Part shown: one piece after another, positions 47,837 through 60,900 of the stretch
Numbering within the stretch: position 1 is the stretch's first letter
Layout: each line of letters starts with the position of its first letter
From: Halichondria panicea
Taxonomy: Eukaryota; Porifera; Demospongiae; Suberitida; Halichondriidae
Assembly (NCBI RefSeq): GCF_963675165.1
Contig: NC_087383.1
Coordinates: 6,905,139 to 6,969,138, forward strand
Length of the DNA: 64,000 bases
Direction of reading: 5' to 3'
Made by a program: the position numbers and the translations under genes
The notes under the pieces: generated by a model
Seen by the model: only the letters and a program-made list of their open reading frames with translations
What the model was told of the DNA's origin: nothing
Databases searched by the model: none

Positions 47837-50056
47837 CTGTGCAGCTAAATCCACTAGCATTTTGGAAAAAGAAGTCAAATGAAGGTGCTCGTACTTAAGC
47901 TTGGGTAGGACTCTTAGACCCAGACCAGCCCTCCGGTCCTCTTCATAAAGAGTCGCTGCCTCGTGATGTCTTCCCCTCATTCTAATAATAAACACATGTA
48001 TGCCATTGAATACACGCCAGTATAGCTATATCTGCAAGTATACTTACCCACAGTTCTCTTTTTGTAGAGAATAGACAATTTCTAGCGGTTTTCATAAGGT
48101 GAGGAGGATCTGAGAAGAAAAAATAGGCCGACTCTCTGAGGTGTAGGGGTTTGTGATTTTGTAGAAAAATAAGTCTGAGGATTGGTGCAACTTCATGAAT
48201 CGTCTGTTGACAGCACATCCGTCCATTGTGACACCTACCACCTGAGTATAATAAAATTAATACTTATACTTGACACCTATATAGCACCTGAGTATAATAC
48301 TTATTCTTGACACATATATAGCACATGAGTATAATTATAATAAAATGGATACTACATAATTATACTTAAGTATACAAATCTTTAGTCCACAGTTTTCAAT
48401 CCGGGAAAGAGCATTCCAGAATGGTGCATACAGTTTGTCGCCCGCCAGAGAGCAACACGGGAACTGTGCGTACGCAAACTGCATCTTCGTAAATAGCCCT
48501 CGCACCCATAAATACCATGCATGACTGATTTGGCAAGGGAAGGTGACTGTTTAATGTCAGTGTCAAGAGACCGTAAGTAGACTTCCAAATTGTTGTTGAT
48601 GTCACCAAGATTGGAAAATCCAATCAGCTCCCCCGAATGCTTGTTGAAAATTAAATCTTCTTTGACGTGCATTTCGTCCAGGAGAAGCAGTACGTATTTT
48701 TCCCGCTCTGGACAACTAGCAACCTTGCATCGATTAACATCTTATCCAACTCGACTGAAAATCCTGGCTTGGCACTAGCGAAATGAGTATAATCACGCAG
48801 GGTGCGGCTAGATGGGAGTTTGAGAATCCCATGCACTCTCTCTCAAGAGCTGCAAAAGTAAAAGAGGAGTAGAATAAGACAGCATGCATATAGAATTATT
48901 CTGAACACTTACATTATATACGCTCCACTTGAATGATATACTGAAGATACAAGCACCATCTGATCATGAGAGGATGGTATAATGTACACCCTTGGCCTTC
49001 GAACTTGGCTTGGACATGGCTATTAATTGCTGCTCCCAGAACAGGCGTTGAAATGAGTTGGGAGGCAGAGAGTCAACTATGTTGGAATTCCTCTCAATAA
49101 CTGTAGCGAGGTCATTGTGTGTCTCCTCACTCACAGTCATACCATTTTCTTCGAATTGAGTTTCGAGTTTCTTCTTCAGTCTCAAATTTCTTTTTGTCAT
49201 CACTTTCACTTGTGAGTGAACCAGTTGTACTCGATCAACAAGTCCTTGTTTGAGAGGAATCGATAGTTGGTTGTTTTTGATGGAGTAGAATTTTCCAGGC
49301 GCTTAGATTGTATTAGAAGAGAAGAGCGATGGCGAGTGCATTTTGGGCACCGTTCACAGCTAGAAGATGGTGGTAGGAGGTAGTGGCAGTCTCTATGCCT
49401 CACTGTGGGCAGACACGAGGATGTGTCAATCGTTGCAGAGTTTTGACCTGAAAGAAAGTAATGCACAAGTACACATGTATATAATAATCACTTACCTTGG
49501 AGTGTTGAGTCCTTGTGTTTGATTACATTCAACCGTTTCTCTTAATTCCTTGCTACCACAGCAAAGTTGACAGTTGGCGAAAAAATCTAGCAGGGTATAG
49601 TCATGTCATCGATGGTTTTGATCGTTGGTGGGAGGCTCAACATTGATGGTGCATTCGGAGGAATGATTCTACCAAGAAATGAAACGCTCCACGAGAGATC
49701 TTCATTAATGCGCAGAGAAACCTGTACAACTGGTGCTACATGTATGCCTTCAGCCAGGCTCATTTTGCACAACAGCAAAGAATCTTGGCATCCCAGATGC
49801 ATGCTCCAAAGAAGTGGAAGAGTTTTTTCTCTAGCCTCAGTTTCAACGCCTGTGTAGTAAGGAGCGGAGCGGAAAAAAAATGTTGGATAGGAAGCTTCAC
49901 TGTGTAGTCTGTGTCTTGCTCCAGTGCCTTGAGAGGAATTGATATCGGGAATACTTTGATATCAGGTGTTAGCTTAATGAAACTGGGAGTGACATGACAG
50001 CACACTTTTTTTTCCAATTTCTTTGGGTTGTGAAGTTTGAATTTTCTTCCTCCCAT
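47837..50056 (-). pseudogene. P-element/THAP9-like transposase pseudogene
   Basis: The gene runs right to left from MGGRKFKLHNPKKLEKKVC at 50056. Family landmarks follow in order: LSWSVSFLGRIIPPN; LPSSRTLRDYTHFAS with GFSVELDKML; the DDE region LLLLDEMHVKEDLIFNKHSG and ELIGFSNLGDI; MQFAYAQFPC; YFFFSDPPHLMKTARNC; and a last exon with GLRVLPKLKYEHLHLTSFSK and VDLAAQ (47979-47837, intact splice sites). Frameshifts near 49800, 49205, 48940, 48724 and 48515 break the frame. The order matches P-element/THAP9-type transposases as I know them. No THAP zinc finger and no downstream C-terminus were found. Confidence 0.8.
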
Positions 50057-51623
50057 ACCTAGGAAAGCAATTTACGGCAATTTTCGGGTAAGTTTGAATT
50101 AGCATATTTCCAAAACTATAACGGTTAGCAAGGAAAATATTTTCTTACTGCACATGGGGATCATTAAGTAACATGTAGAACTAAACAATAGTCATGTACA
50201 ATCTATTGTTAACCAGCAACTCCCCCGCAAACAAATGTACTTTTGAATCCATATTGTCACACTGCTATATGCAAATATCTAACATTAAACAGCATAATGC
50301 TCAACTTGGCTATGCCTACTGCATATTTTAATGCTCCCTCTACACTCTGATCACTCTCAAGCAACCGCCGTGACTACTTCCTAGCTCCAGATATTCTACA
50401 TACAGACTAGCTCTGCCAGTGCTTACTGCAGTTTCCTCCACTTTCTTCTCATCTATCTTTGCAGCTGGCTCGAAATAAATCGCAATCAGCACTTGCGCAA
50501 TGCAACACGCATGGTGTCAGAATTCCCAAAGGCAATACATTGGTCACCTGAGCTGTTTCCAATCCCTTCCCTTTACTATCTATGCACAAACACACTACCG
50601 TATACCTCGCTTGCACATGCGCACCGAGGCGCATAATCAATGAATACTGAAAGCTATATATAGAAAGAGAATACCATCAAAGTTGATATTGGAGAGATAA
50701 AAGTATTTGCCAATAATTTATTGTCGTACCATGGATTATATATAGCCCATGGTCAGAGGTCGAAAAATGACGAATTACAGCCGTGACGAAAGTTTGGATT
50801 GAAACACATCACGTTCCTGTGAGTGGGTTCAATTCACCGGCAATAGTTTTACGTTCCCGTGAGTGGGTTTAATTCAACGGTAATAGTTTTGTGTTCCCAT
50901 GAGTGGAAGGGGGGGTGGGTGTCTTTCAACAGCCATAACGTCAGTACAGTTGATCTAATGTCAACATTTTTATGATTTTCTGAGAGCTTAGAAAAATTCC
51001 TTTCAAATGCAATTCAAAATTTTGTCGCGGCCCTAACTTGTCATTTTTCGACCCGGACCATGGTAAATAATTGGCAAATACTTTTATCTCAAATTTGATG
51101 GTATCATTTGAAAGGTCTCTTTATTCTAAGCTTTCAGAAAACCATAACATTTTGGATTTTCGATATTCCCTAAATCATTGATTAAACAATGCAAGGGGGG
51201 TGAGATTGGATCAACTGCACTGAAGTTATGGCAGTTGAAAGACACCCCCCCCTTCCGTTTTAATACAAACATGATGCTAATAATTATTAATCAACTATAA
51301 TTATATAATAATTATAAAACTATGTATACATAGTAAATCAGAATAATAAGTATATAATAATTTATTGTATGTAAAATTATTAATTATAAGTGTTCTAGCT
51401 AATTGAATACAAAAACTAGAAGGTGTGAACAGGATTAAAGGATATTGCGTGAGTTTGTACTAAACAGGACAATCTAAAACTGTGTGCATAGTAAATCAGA
51501 ATAATAATATCTGTGAATAATTATAAGTGTCATAATTGAGTACAAGAAACTAGAACAGGATGTGTGAGTGTGGTACTAAACACACAGCAGAGACTATACT
51601 AGGAAAGTGTTGAGTGTCCATAA
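50057..51623. repeat. Nested foldback region with 40-bp minisatellite
   Basis: The outer arms are 50685-50775 and 51040-51125 (ATAAAAGTATTTGCCAATaA, GTCGAAAAATGAC). A second inverted pair is 50905-50960 and 51198-51258 (GGTGTCTTTCAAC, GTACAGTTGATC). Between them is a 40-bp unit repeated three times (TTCCcGTGAGTGGGTTcAAT, 50812-50905). 51260-51600 is AT-rich. No gene. Confidence 0.7.
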
Positions 51624-51982
51624 TTATTGTGGAACTCTGTCGACAATGTACTGACACACCCTAACAGCCACGTCTCCTCTCTTGAGATCCAGTAAGATGA
51701 TCAACAGAGCTCGGAACGTGGCAACAAGAGGATTGGGGGCACGCCACAACTTCAAAGCTTTTGCCATTGCAGTTTGAATGTCTCGTTTGACAGCTAGATC
51801 ATGAAGGTGAGTTTGTTGGCCGGGAGACAAGCGTAACTGGTCGAGATAGTTCTCTAGATTATCGAAGCAGCCGGCTAGGATATGAATGTCGTGTTCTATG
51901 ACCTCAGTGTCCAGCTGTGTGTCACTGACTCCAGTCCTCCTCTTTAGAGCAGCCAGTGTTAGACCACCCACCACTGATTGAC
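51624..51982 (-). CDS. Gene 2 terminal exon: Death domain
   Basis: From the acceptor TATCAG the exon reads GQSVVGGLTLAALKRRTGVS, then HILAGCFDNLENYLDQLRLS, MAKALKLWRAPNPLVATFRA, LLIILLDLKRGDVAVRVCQY, and stops after VPQ. The helix pattern, including the Trp and the ATFRALL helix, matches the gene 1 Death exon. It is a six-helix Death-type interaction domain. Unlike gene 1, it ends in a stop with no competing donor. Confidence 0.85.
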
Positions 51983-54900
51983 CTGATATATGGGCGGAAA
52001 AAACGAAGGTCAAATTATAACGCTAACAAATCATATAAACTCGAAGTATTAAAATTAGCAACTCAATGACATCATGCACTGACAATTAATACAAACAATG
52101 CGACCTATAACCTAGCTATGACGAGTAGTTATTATAATTATTATCATACATACATGCACAAGTAAAACACATTAATAATTATTAGTACAGCACGTGCATT
52201 ATTATCATGATCAGTTGTTGCTGTATAATTATGAGCAGTACCTTCAGTGTGTGCGGTTTGAGTGACTTCCTCTCTGACTTGAGTCCCCTCACTCACTGAC
52301 CTTGGAGCTGCTCCAGCCACCACAGGGAGAGAGGCTGGGCATATAATTATATAGAGAGAGTACATTTTCATAGTGAACACAGTTTTAATAATTACTGTGC
52401 AAGGATAATTACAAGCACTTTAATTAGCATCACTCCACAAACCAAGTCGTATACTAGCTATTTGGAGGTGTTTAATTACTCAATGTAGACTTCAGGACAT
52501 CCCTATACTCCAAGTAACCAACACACACATTCAGCAGTACCTGTGCTTGGACAGTTTGGTGTTGGTGTGGTGGATGGTAGTAGATCATCACTAGTCTCCT
52601 TAGCAGCAACACCAGCCAGTTCCTATAGAGACCAAATCAAAACTATACAGGCGTGTAATAATATTCAATACCTCATGCACACCGAAAATATTAATTGCGA
52701 TGCACACATCAACGTAGGCAATTGCGTCATTTCAACTCACGAGAGGGTTTCGTCCAGCAAACACACTAAGTGGATCCAGAATTCTTCTCAGTGCTTCATC
52801 ACTGGAATCTCCAGTGCTCTTCCAGACTTTCAGAACATCATCGAGATTATTGCATTCTTGAAATGCAGCGCTGGCATTCTCAGTAATAGCTGTGCGTACG
52901 ATATCAGCCAGTCGAGGATTCTTGTTCCAACAAGTTGCAAGGGCCGAGATGAATCGATCAGACAGTTCCTTGTGTGCTGGATTGAACAGAAGCTGTAGAA
53001 TATTCTCACCGAGATCAGCGTACACTTCAGCATGAAGAAAGTCAGCCACAGACAAACTTAAGGTCCCACTAGTTGAAACAACGTAGCGATGTTGTTTAAC
53101 AATACTTTCTGCCACTAGATTGATGTTGAATGTGGGAGCTTCAGAGATGTTGAGAGGATATGTCACACTGGCAGGCGATAGGAATAACTCGTTAACCTCA
53201 GTAGAACGACAAAACTGCTTTCTAGCCTCAACCACTTTACCGACCACAGTTGAACGAAGATCGAAGAAATCCAAGGAAAGCTCTTGTGCCTGCATTAGAA
53301 CAAGAGCGTGCTTCTTGTTGGAGATTTCCACCACCATTTTGACACCGTGAGATGTGCTCCAGCAAACACCAGTCTTCCAGAATGCACAATGGTGTTGAAG
53401 AGCAGGAATGCTGGTATCTGTATTAAGAGCAAGGCGGAGGGAGAGAGCTAGTCGAAGAAGGAGAACGTAGAGCATTCGAGCATCCAGGAAGTGATCACTG
53501 TGGACTGCTGACAGGACCCAACCAAATTGGTACTTTGCTGAGCCTTCCCATACATCAGGAGGAGCTGCTAAGGTGATCAGAGCGGGGCAGAACATGTACA
53601 CTTCCTCAGCACTAGCACTAGAGTCGTCCAGATGATGGTTGATAAGACAGAGGATTTCTTTATCGTCAATAACAACAGCTAGCTCGAGATGAGATAAGAA
53701 TCCAATCAGCAGTTGAATATCGATATCTGGGAAGTAAGCAGCAAGCTTGGATTTTGGTACGATACCAGTGTTGGAGAACAGCTTGCAGTGTTGTTTGAAA
53801 TCTTCTGGAGCAAATATGGTGCCATTGATTCGAGAGAGTAGTGTTGAACTGTCAATGATGACAAAGCTCTTCTCAGGTGAAGCTGTGTCGTGCAAGAAGA
53901 GAACGTGACCTTTGTCACTCAGCTGACAGCAGATCTCAACAAGGCGGGGGATCGTTGAGGGGATGAATGGAATATGATCTTTGTGCTTCTTAGAAGGCTG
54001 GAGGCGATCCACCGCGAGTTCCTGCTGTATGTCTTCCAGTGAAACTGCAATCTTTCCAGAAAATTTGTCAAGCAAATAGATGAGAAACATGTGGCAGTTC
54101 AAACTGACGGACAGCTTGGATCTAATAGAATCACATGTCAAGCCAACTGAACGCCTCAAAACTTTCATACCATTTGAATTAGAAAATCGACAATCGATCG
54201 GAATGATTTCCACAAGCTCAAACATGGGAAATTTCTGCACAGCTTTCAAGATGGTCTCCTTCCTTTCAAGGATTGCGGAGTCGTCCTTTACAAGATCAGC
54301 ATGGCTAGACACCACAATGAGTGGTGCTTTGCCCTCCATATTGGCACACTGGTTGGAAATGATGCCCAACCAATACGAGACAGAGTGGGTGGTAGTGATG
54401 TTTTCATTTAGGAGACTGATAACCAAAATGAAAATGGGCCGACATGCATCAACTGCTGACTTGATAATGGCAGCGTGACTGCTGTAGTAGACCTCTTGAC
54501 CAGCAAAGTCATAGACCAACACATCTCCAAAGACACGACTCTTGAATAATCGAGGGATGATTCCGGCTGTTTTCTTGCTAACTCCATCGACTTCTTTAGG
54601 AGAGACGAAGATGTTGACTATAGATGTGAATGCAGTTGGCTCGTGTTCCATTGCTTCAATGAGAGTGCTCTTTCCTTCTCCACCGTGACCGATAACAAGT
54701 ATCTTCACTGGGTTTTTCAGGGGATCCTTTGAAAACACATTACCAAGAGCTTTGCGATGATTGGTATACACATCTTCAGCAGTAGCTCCATGTTGCAACA
54801 AGAGTAGAATGATTTCCTTGTTCTCTGCAAGAAAGAGTGGTGTGTGTCCATCGTCATCTTTGATATTGGGATCACAGCCAACAACGTCATTCAAAAGATA

Positions 54901-57900
54901 TTCCACGATTTTGGTAACCCCATACTGGCAGGCAAGTAGAAGAACATCTGCAATGGATATGCATCAATAATCATTGAGCACCTAGCTGAAAGTACATGTA
55001 TATGTAGTGCTCTATAATAATATTAACCTGATTCGTTCTTACAAGGTTTGGTTATTCGAAGATATCTCATAATTATACATTCACGTGTTATGTAATGCAT
55101 AATTATAGTGTAGGTATAATTATTATTGTATTGTGATTTACTTATTATTGTCTTGCGTCATCTCTACGATGTACATCAAAGAAATTGCGAGTACTACAAA
55201 ATAATGACAGAACTCACTGAGCCGTGACCACAAAGGCAATAACGAATGCGTAAAGCCAAGCGTCGTGCTACATTACGCCTACGCCCATGTTTTAAGATTT
55301 AATTACAGTAACTTTAACCATAGAAACCACACATTGACGAGTTATAATGTCATCAAATACAATAATTATACATGTAGAATAATAATTATTAGAGATAAAA
55401 CAATTGTTTTTTGTATATTGGGAGATGTCTGAAACACATTCACATGAATTTAATTAAAGCAGATCCAAGGTTCTAAATCAGTTTTGTTGAAGCTGTTGCT
55501 TCTGTGAGCTGTTTCTAGGAAGGAGCTCTGTCTCACAGCCTAATTAAACTTCGTAGCCAGTCAGAGAGCCAGAACACACGAGCCATGGAGAGAATCAGAA
55601 CACAACAATCAGAGAGCCACAAACAGGGCCAGAGGGAGCAGACCTTTCAACATGACAGTTAACCTTTCCCAGCTCAAAATACAGACACATTTTTCTTAAA
55701 AAATCCATATCTTATGAATACATTAAAATCACTTGTAACTATAGTCACCCAGACCCCAGCTATCTTGACACTATCATCATTACCTATCAACTGACCACCC
55801 CCACTAACTAGTAATTTTTTCACAATTATGTACATAAACAATATTGTATATGAAGGCACAAAGAGACTAAAGACACTTAATAAGTGTTCTCAATGTTCTC
55901 ACGGTGACACGGTTCAATCAGGATCTGCAGAAACTTCTCTGCGAGGTTGTATCGGCAGACGCCCTTTTCAGTGAGGATTATAATGGGTCAATAATAGCTA
56001 GAAGATTGACCAGAGATTCCAACGTTCGGTCATAAAATTATTGACCGGGCAGAATTATCACGTGGCTTGTGTTCAATAAGATAAAAAAACAGGAAATGTC
56101 ATGAAAAAAACAGATATCATTGAAATAGCCAAATTTGTGATAAAACCAGTGCATGCATGTATCATGCTAAGCCTCGATTCCAGGCCGCACTTCACATCAG
56201 GGAAGTGGCCGGTGAAGGAGGCTAGCATATCATGCTATGATAGCTAGCTCTAGCAAGCAAGCAAGAGACAAGCTACTGTGGCTACTTTAGAGTGAGAATT
56301 AAGGACTGCACATTTCAAATTATTAACCGACCACTTTGTGCTATATATAGCTAGTCTCACATTATTTTGTCACTTCACGTCCATTTGTGTACTAACTGGA
56401 CTAAGCTATCAAGACCACATAATTATAATTATGATGTTCTATACAGGTGCAGGACTTGGTCTATAAGCTTTTTCTATGGCTCTCCATGTTATAGCTTGAT
56501 CTCTGAAAAGTATAGATTCCTATATATATATAGCTATAATTATGATCCACATAATTAAGATGTTCTATATTATAGTTACTTACAAGGTCCAGGAGCCTTG
56601 ATCTATAATTATAATTATAATTATGCTCAGGAGCTTCTTCCTCTGGCTCTCCATACATGCTCTTTATTTATAGCTTGATCTCTGAAAAGTAGATTCCTAT
56701 GATCCCAATCACTGTCCTCTCACTCAATAATTATAAGCGTCGTTGTTTAGCTGCCCTATAGAACTTCCCTGAGGTTGTACTACAAAGATATTGGAGCCAT
56801 TATCAAACGGTCACTAATCTTAGCCTCGTTCCCAGGCCTTTTTTTCTTGCTGTTGTTCATCCATAAATAAAAAAGAATAGCAAAATAAGGCAGCATGGAA
56901 ATTAGGGTACAGTTAGAAAAAGTAAGGGCCTGGTTTAGGAAATGGCGTGATCCACAAGGATATTTATGAACGTGGGAGATATGTAGCCCACAATCGGGAC
57001 GTAAGGTATTCTCCCACGCATTCACACTTAATAATAATTATAAGACTTGACAATGTATACTGAGACACTGCCAACAAGCTACTGCATGCAAAGTCATGGA
57101 ACCAGCGTGGCCAGCTCTGGTGATGATGACTAAGCTATTAGTTTAGATCTAGGACACAAGAAAAATATATTAGATATTCTATGGATAGAATCTAAATACA
57201 CAATCTAGACTGGTAGAACATCTCTAGCACTGCATACCCACACTCATTTTCACCCTTCTACCGTCCTTCTACCCTCACACGACTTCCTGATATAATTATA
57301 CATGCTCTCCTTTTTGCTAACTCTATACCTCTATATTCCTCCATTCCTTTCGTATTTTATTGAACAATTATAGCTAGTATAGAATGTATTGCGAGCATCA
57401 AACATAATTATATGTGAACTTTGCGAGGGTTGATCAATTCGCAATAATAAAATCGCAAAATCTACTAGTAAATACACACGATCCTTACCAGAACGCAATA
57501 GTTACATCGCAAAGGGTAAACTTTTCTGCTGCTTGGGCTCATTATGCCTCGGTGCGCATGCGCAAGCGAGGTATATGGTAGTGTGTTTGTGTGTGTGTGT
57601 GTCTAGATCTGTGTGTGTGTGTGTCTGTGTAGACTGCTACAGCTGCTCAAGGATGAATCAAGTGCAAGTAAGAGTATTATGTTTACTTGGATTTTAATTT
57701 GTAGATTTGCAAAATAATGCTTACTTGGAATGCCATTACAGCCTTTTCAGAAGAGTGCGTAGCGAAATTTGTCCATGGAGTGTTGCTACTCTACTTAGTA
57801 TAGTTAGCTCTGCACTAGAACGCTAGCTATTGGTAACTGCAACACTGAGAAGAGAGCTGCAAGGCTCTACTGATGCAGCTATTAACCTTGGCTTGAACTT

Positions 57901-60900
57901 TTGGCATCGATCGTTTTTAACAACAAACAAGGTCGATCATTACCCACTCTTTGAGTTTGCATGCAGCATGCAAATTAAAAAATGTTCATCATGTGTACCG
58001 CATACTATACGTGTATAAGCTTTATGTTATGTAGCTTTGGCATCTCCACCGAGGCATGCATGCATGAGCACCTGCATGCGGTGCTTTCATTCAAATTGAT
58101 GACACCTATATATTATTCAAATTATCCAACATTCACAGCAACGAAATAAAACAACTACAAATTATATAGCACCATTAACCCTTTCCCGGCTTTAATTAAA
58201 AAAAAAAAATACAGAATAAATACACATTTTTCTTCAAAAATACATATCTCATGAACAATGCATTGTAATCACTTGCAACTATTTCCTACAGGTAGCCCAG
58301 ATCCTGGGGGTACCATGACATCATCATTACCTAACAACTGACCACCCCCAGTGGCGGATCCAGGGGGGGATCCCAGGGTGCCATGGATCCCCCCTTTCAG
58401 ACTAAGCTATTGTGGCTTTACTACAGCTACCAGCTGCAGATTTTACCGTACCTCGGCCCCACAATGTGTACCAGCTAGGAGTCTACTTAACCACCTTCAT
58501 CGACTTCAAAGAAACGACTTGCAAGTTATGTCAGATTCCATAAAACTATATAGCTAGCTAGAGGGCAACTGTCCCTGGCCTGGTTTCGACCTTCATTTGT
58601 AGCATACTGATTTACGAGTTTGTGTCTTCATGCACTGGTTTCAACTGGTCAACTTCGTCCATGGGGTGATAGCTAGCATACTGATTTACGAGTTTGTGTG
58701 TATGTGTCCTCACGCGTCAGATACACTGGTTTCGACTGGTCAACTTTGTCCATGGGGTGATAGCTAGCATTGTAATTTACCAGTTTGTGTGTATGTGTCC
58801 TCATGCGTCAGTTACACTGGTTTCGACTGGTCAACTTCGTCCATGGGGTGATAGCTAGCATTGTAATTTACCAGTTTGTGTGTATGTGTCCTCACGTGTC
58901 AGTTACACTGGTTTCGACTGGTCAACTTCGTCCATGGGGTGATAGCTAGCATACTGATTTACGAGTTTGTGTGTATGTGTCCTCATGCGTCAGTTACACT
59001 GGTTTCGACTGGTCAACTTCGTCCATGGGGTGATAGCTAGCATTGTAGTTTGTGTGTATGTGTCCTCACGTGTCAGTTACACTGGTTTCAACCGGTCAAC
59101 TTCGTCCATGGGGTGATAGCTAGCATACTGATTTACGAGTTTGTGTGTATGTGTCCTCATGTGTCAGTTACACTGGTTTCGACTGGTCAACTTCGTCCAT
59201 GGGGTGATAGCTAGCATACTGATTTACGAGTTTGTGTGTATGTGTCCTCATGCGTCAGTGACACTGGTTTCGACTGGTCAACTTCATCCATGGGGTGATA
59301 GCTAGCATTGTAATTTACCAGTTTGTGTGTATGTGTCCTCACGTGTCAGTTACACTGGTTTCGACTGATCAACTTCGTCCATGGGGTGATAGCTAGCATT
59401 GTAATTTACTAGTTTGTGTGTATGTGTCCTCACGTGTCAGTTACACTGGTTTCGACTGGTCAACTTCGTCCATGGGGTGATAGCTAGCATACTGATTTAC
59501 GAGTTTGTGTGTATGTGTCCTCATGTGTCAGTTACACTGGTTTTGACTGGTCAACTTCGTCCATGGGGTGATAGCTAGCATACTGATTTACGAGTTTGTG
59601 TGTATGTGTCCTCATGTGTCAGTTACACTGGTTTCGACTGGTCAACTTTGTCCATGGGGTGATAGCTAGCATACTGATTTACGATTTTGTGTGTATGTGT
59701 CCTCACGTGTCAGTTACACTGGTTTCGACTGGTCAACTTCGTCCATGGGGTGATAGCTATAGCATACTGATTTACGAGTTTGTGTGTATATGTGTCCTCA
59801 CGTGTCAGTTACACTGGTCAACTTCGTCCATGGGGGTGATAGCTTATACTATTTACATTTTGCACTACATATGTGTTGGTAACCATAGTGACTTCAATCT
59901 TTTGTTCTGTAGGGGCTTATTGTGACGAAAATGATCTGAGGGATGTAGCGTTCATGAAACCAAACGAAACGCCTGCAGTTCACTGTACTGGAATTTCAAG
60001 AAACGCTAAGCGATGAACACTAAAAACAATTTACTGACAAAAGAAATTATTGTGCTGCATGTCATGTGATTCAGTGATCTTATTCTATCATAAACTCATT
60101 GTTCTAATACCGTTTGACCTTCTGCATGTGCGTACGTGCGCGAGAAAACAACTAATTAAATGACAAAGGTATAGTGTTAATTTAACAAAGAAATTCACTT
60201 TATAGCAGTGTTAATTCAGCATTCACTTTGCTATTTTGACATAGAAGTACAATAAATTGGTGAAATTCAGATGACATAATACTTTGTTGTTTTGACATAA
60301 TTTCTTTGCTTGAATGACAAAACATTGTAGGTTGTTTTACCTTTGTCATTCTAACAAATATTATTCTGTCATGTGAGATTCATCACCGGGACAAACTTTT
60401 GTTTGTTAAATTAACAAAAGTGTTTTTGGAGTGTAGCGATCAATATAAAGTACCCGTTCCGTTTACGTAGCACACCCGTAGTACGTTTCATAACGTTTCT
60501 GTTTTTACACCATCATAATTATTAAAAACGTTGAAATTTACTGTACCGTTTATTTACCGTTACATGTTGCAAGTACGTTGTAGAAAAGTAGCAAACAAAG
60601 AGACAATCCTAGTCATCTCAAGTACTTAGCTATGCTATGGCTTATGTCTAGCTGCAATTAAGCCTATAGCTCTTGATCTATACATAATTATAACGCACCA
60701 TTCACACTTCTCATTAAAAAGATATTAATGTCTGCAGTCTCTATAATTATATAAATATGAGTCCTATCTCTGTTCTGCAAGGTTAGAAAACGCTAATATC
60801 TATATAATTATACAGCTAACTATAACTTTACAATAATTATATAGCTATATATAGCTGCGTGCAGAGCTGCATGCATGGGTATGACAATGGTTGAATAAAA

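Noticed and set aside
58625-59850. CRISPR-like array of repeats
   Set aside because: The repeats are contiguous tandem units of about 90 bp without unique spacers, in a eukaryotic genome.
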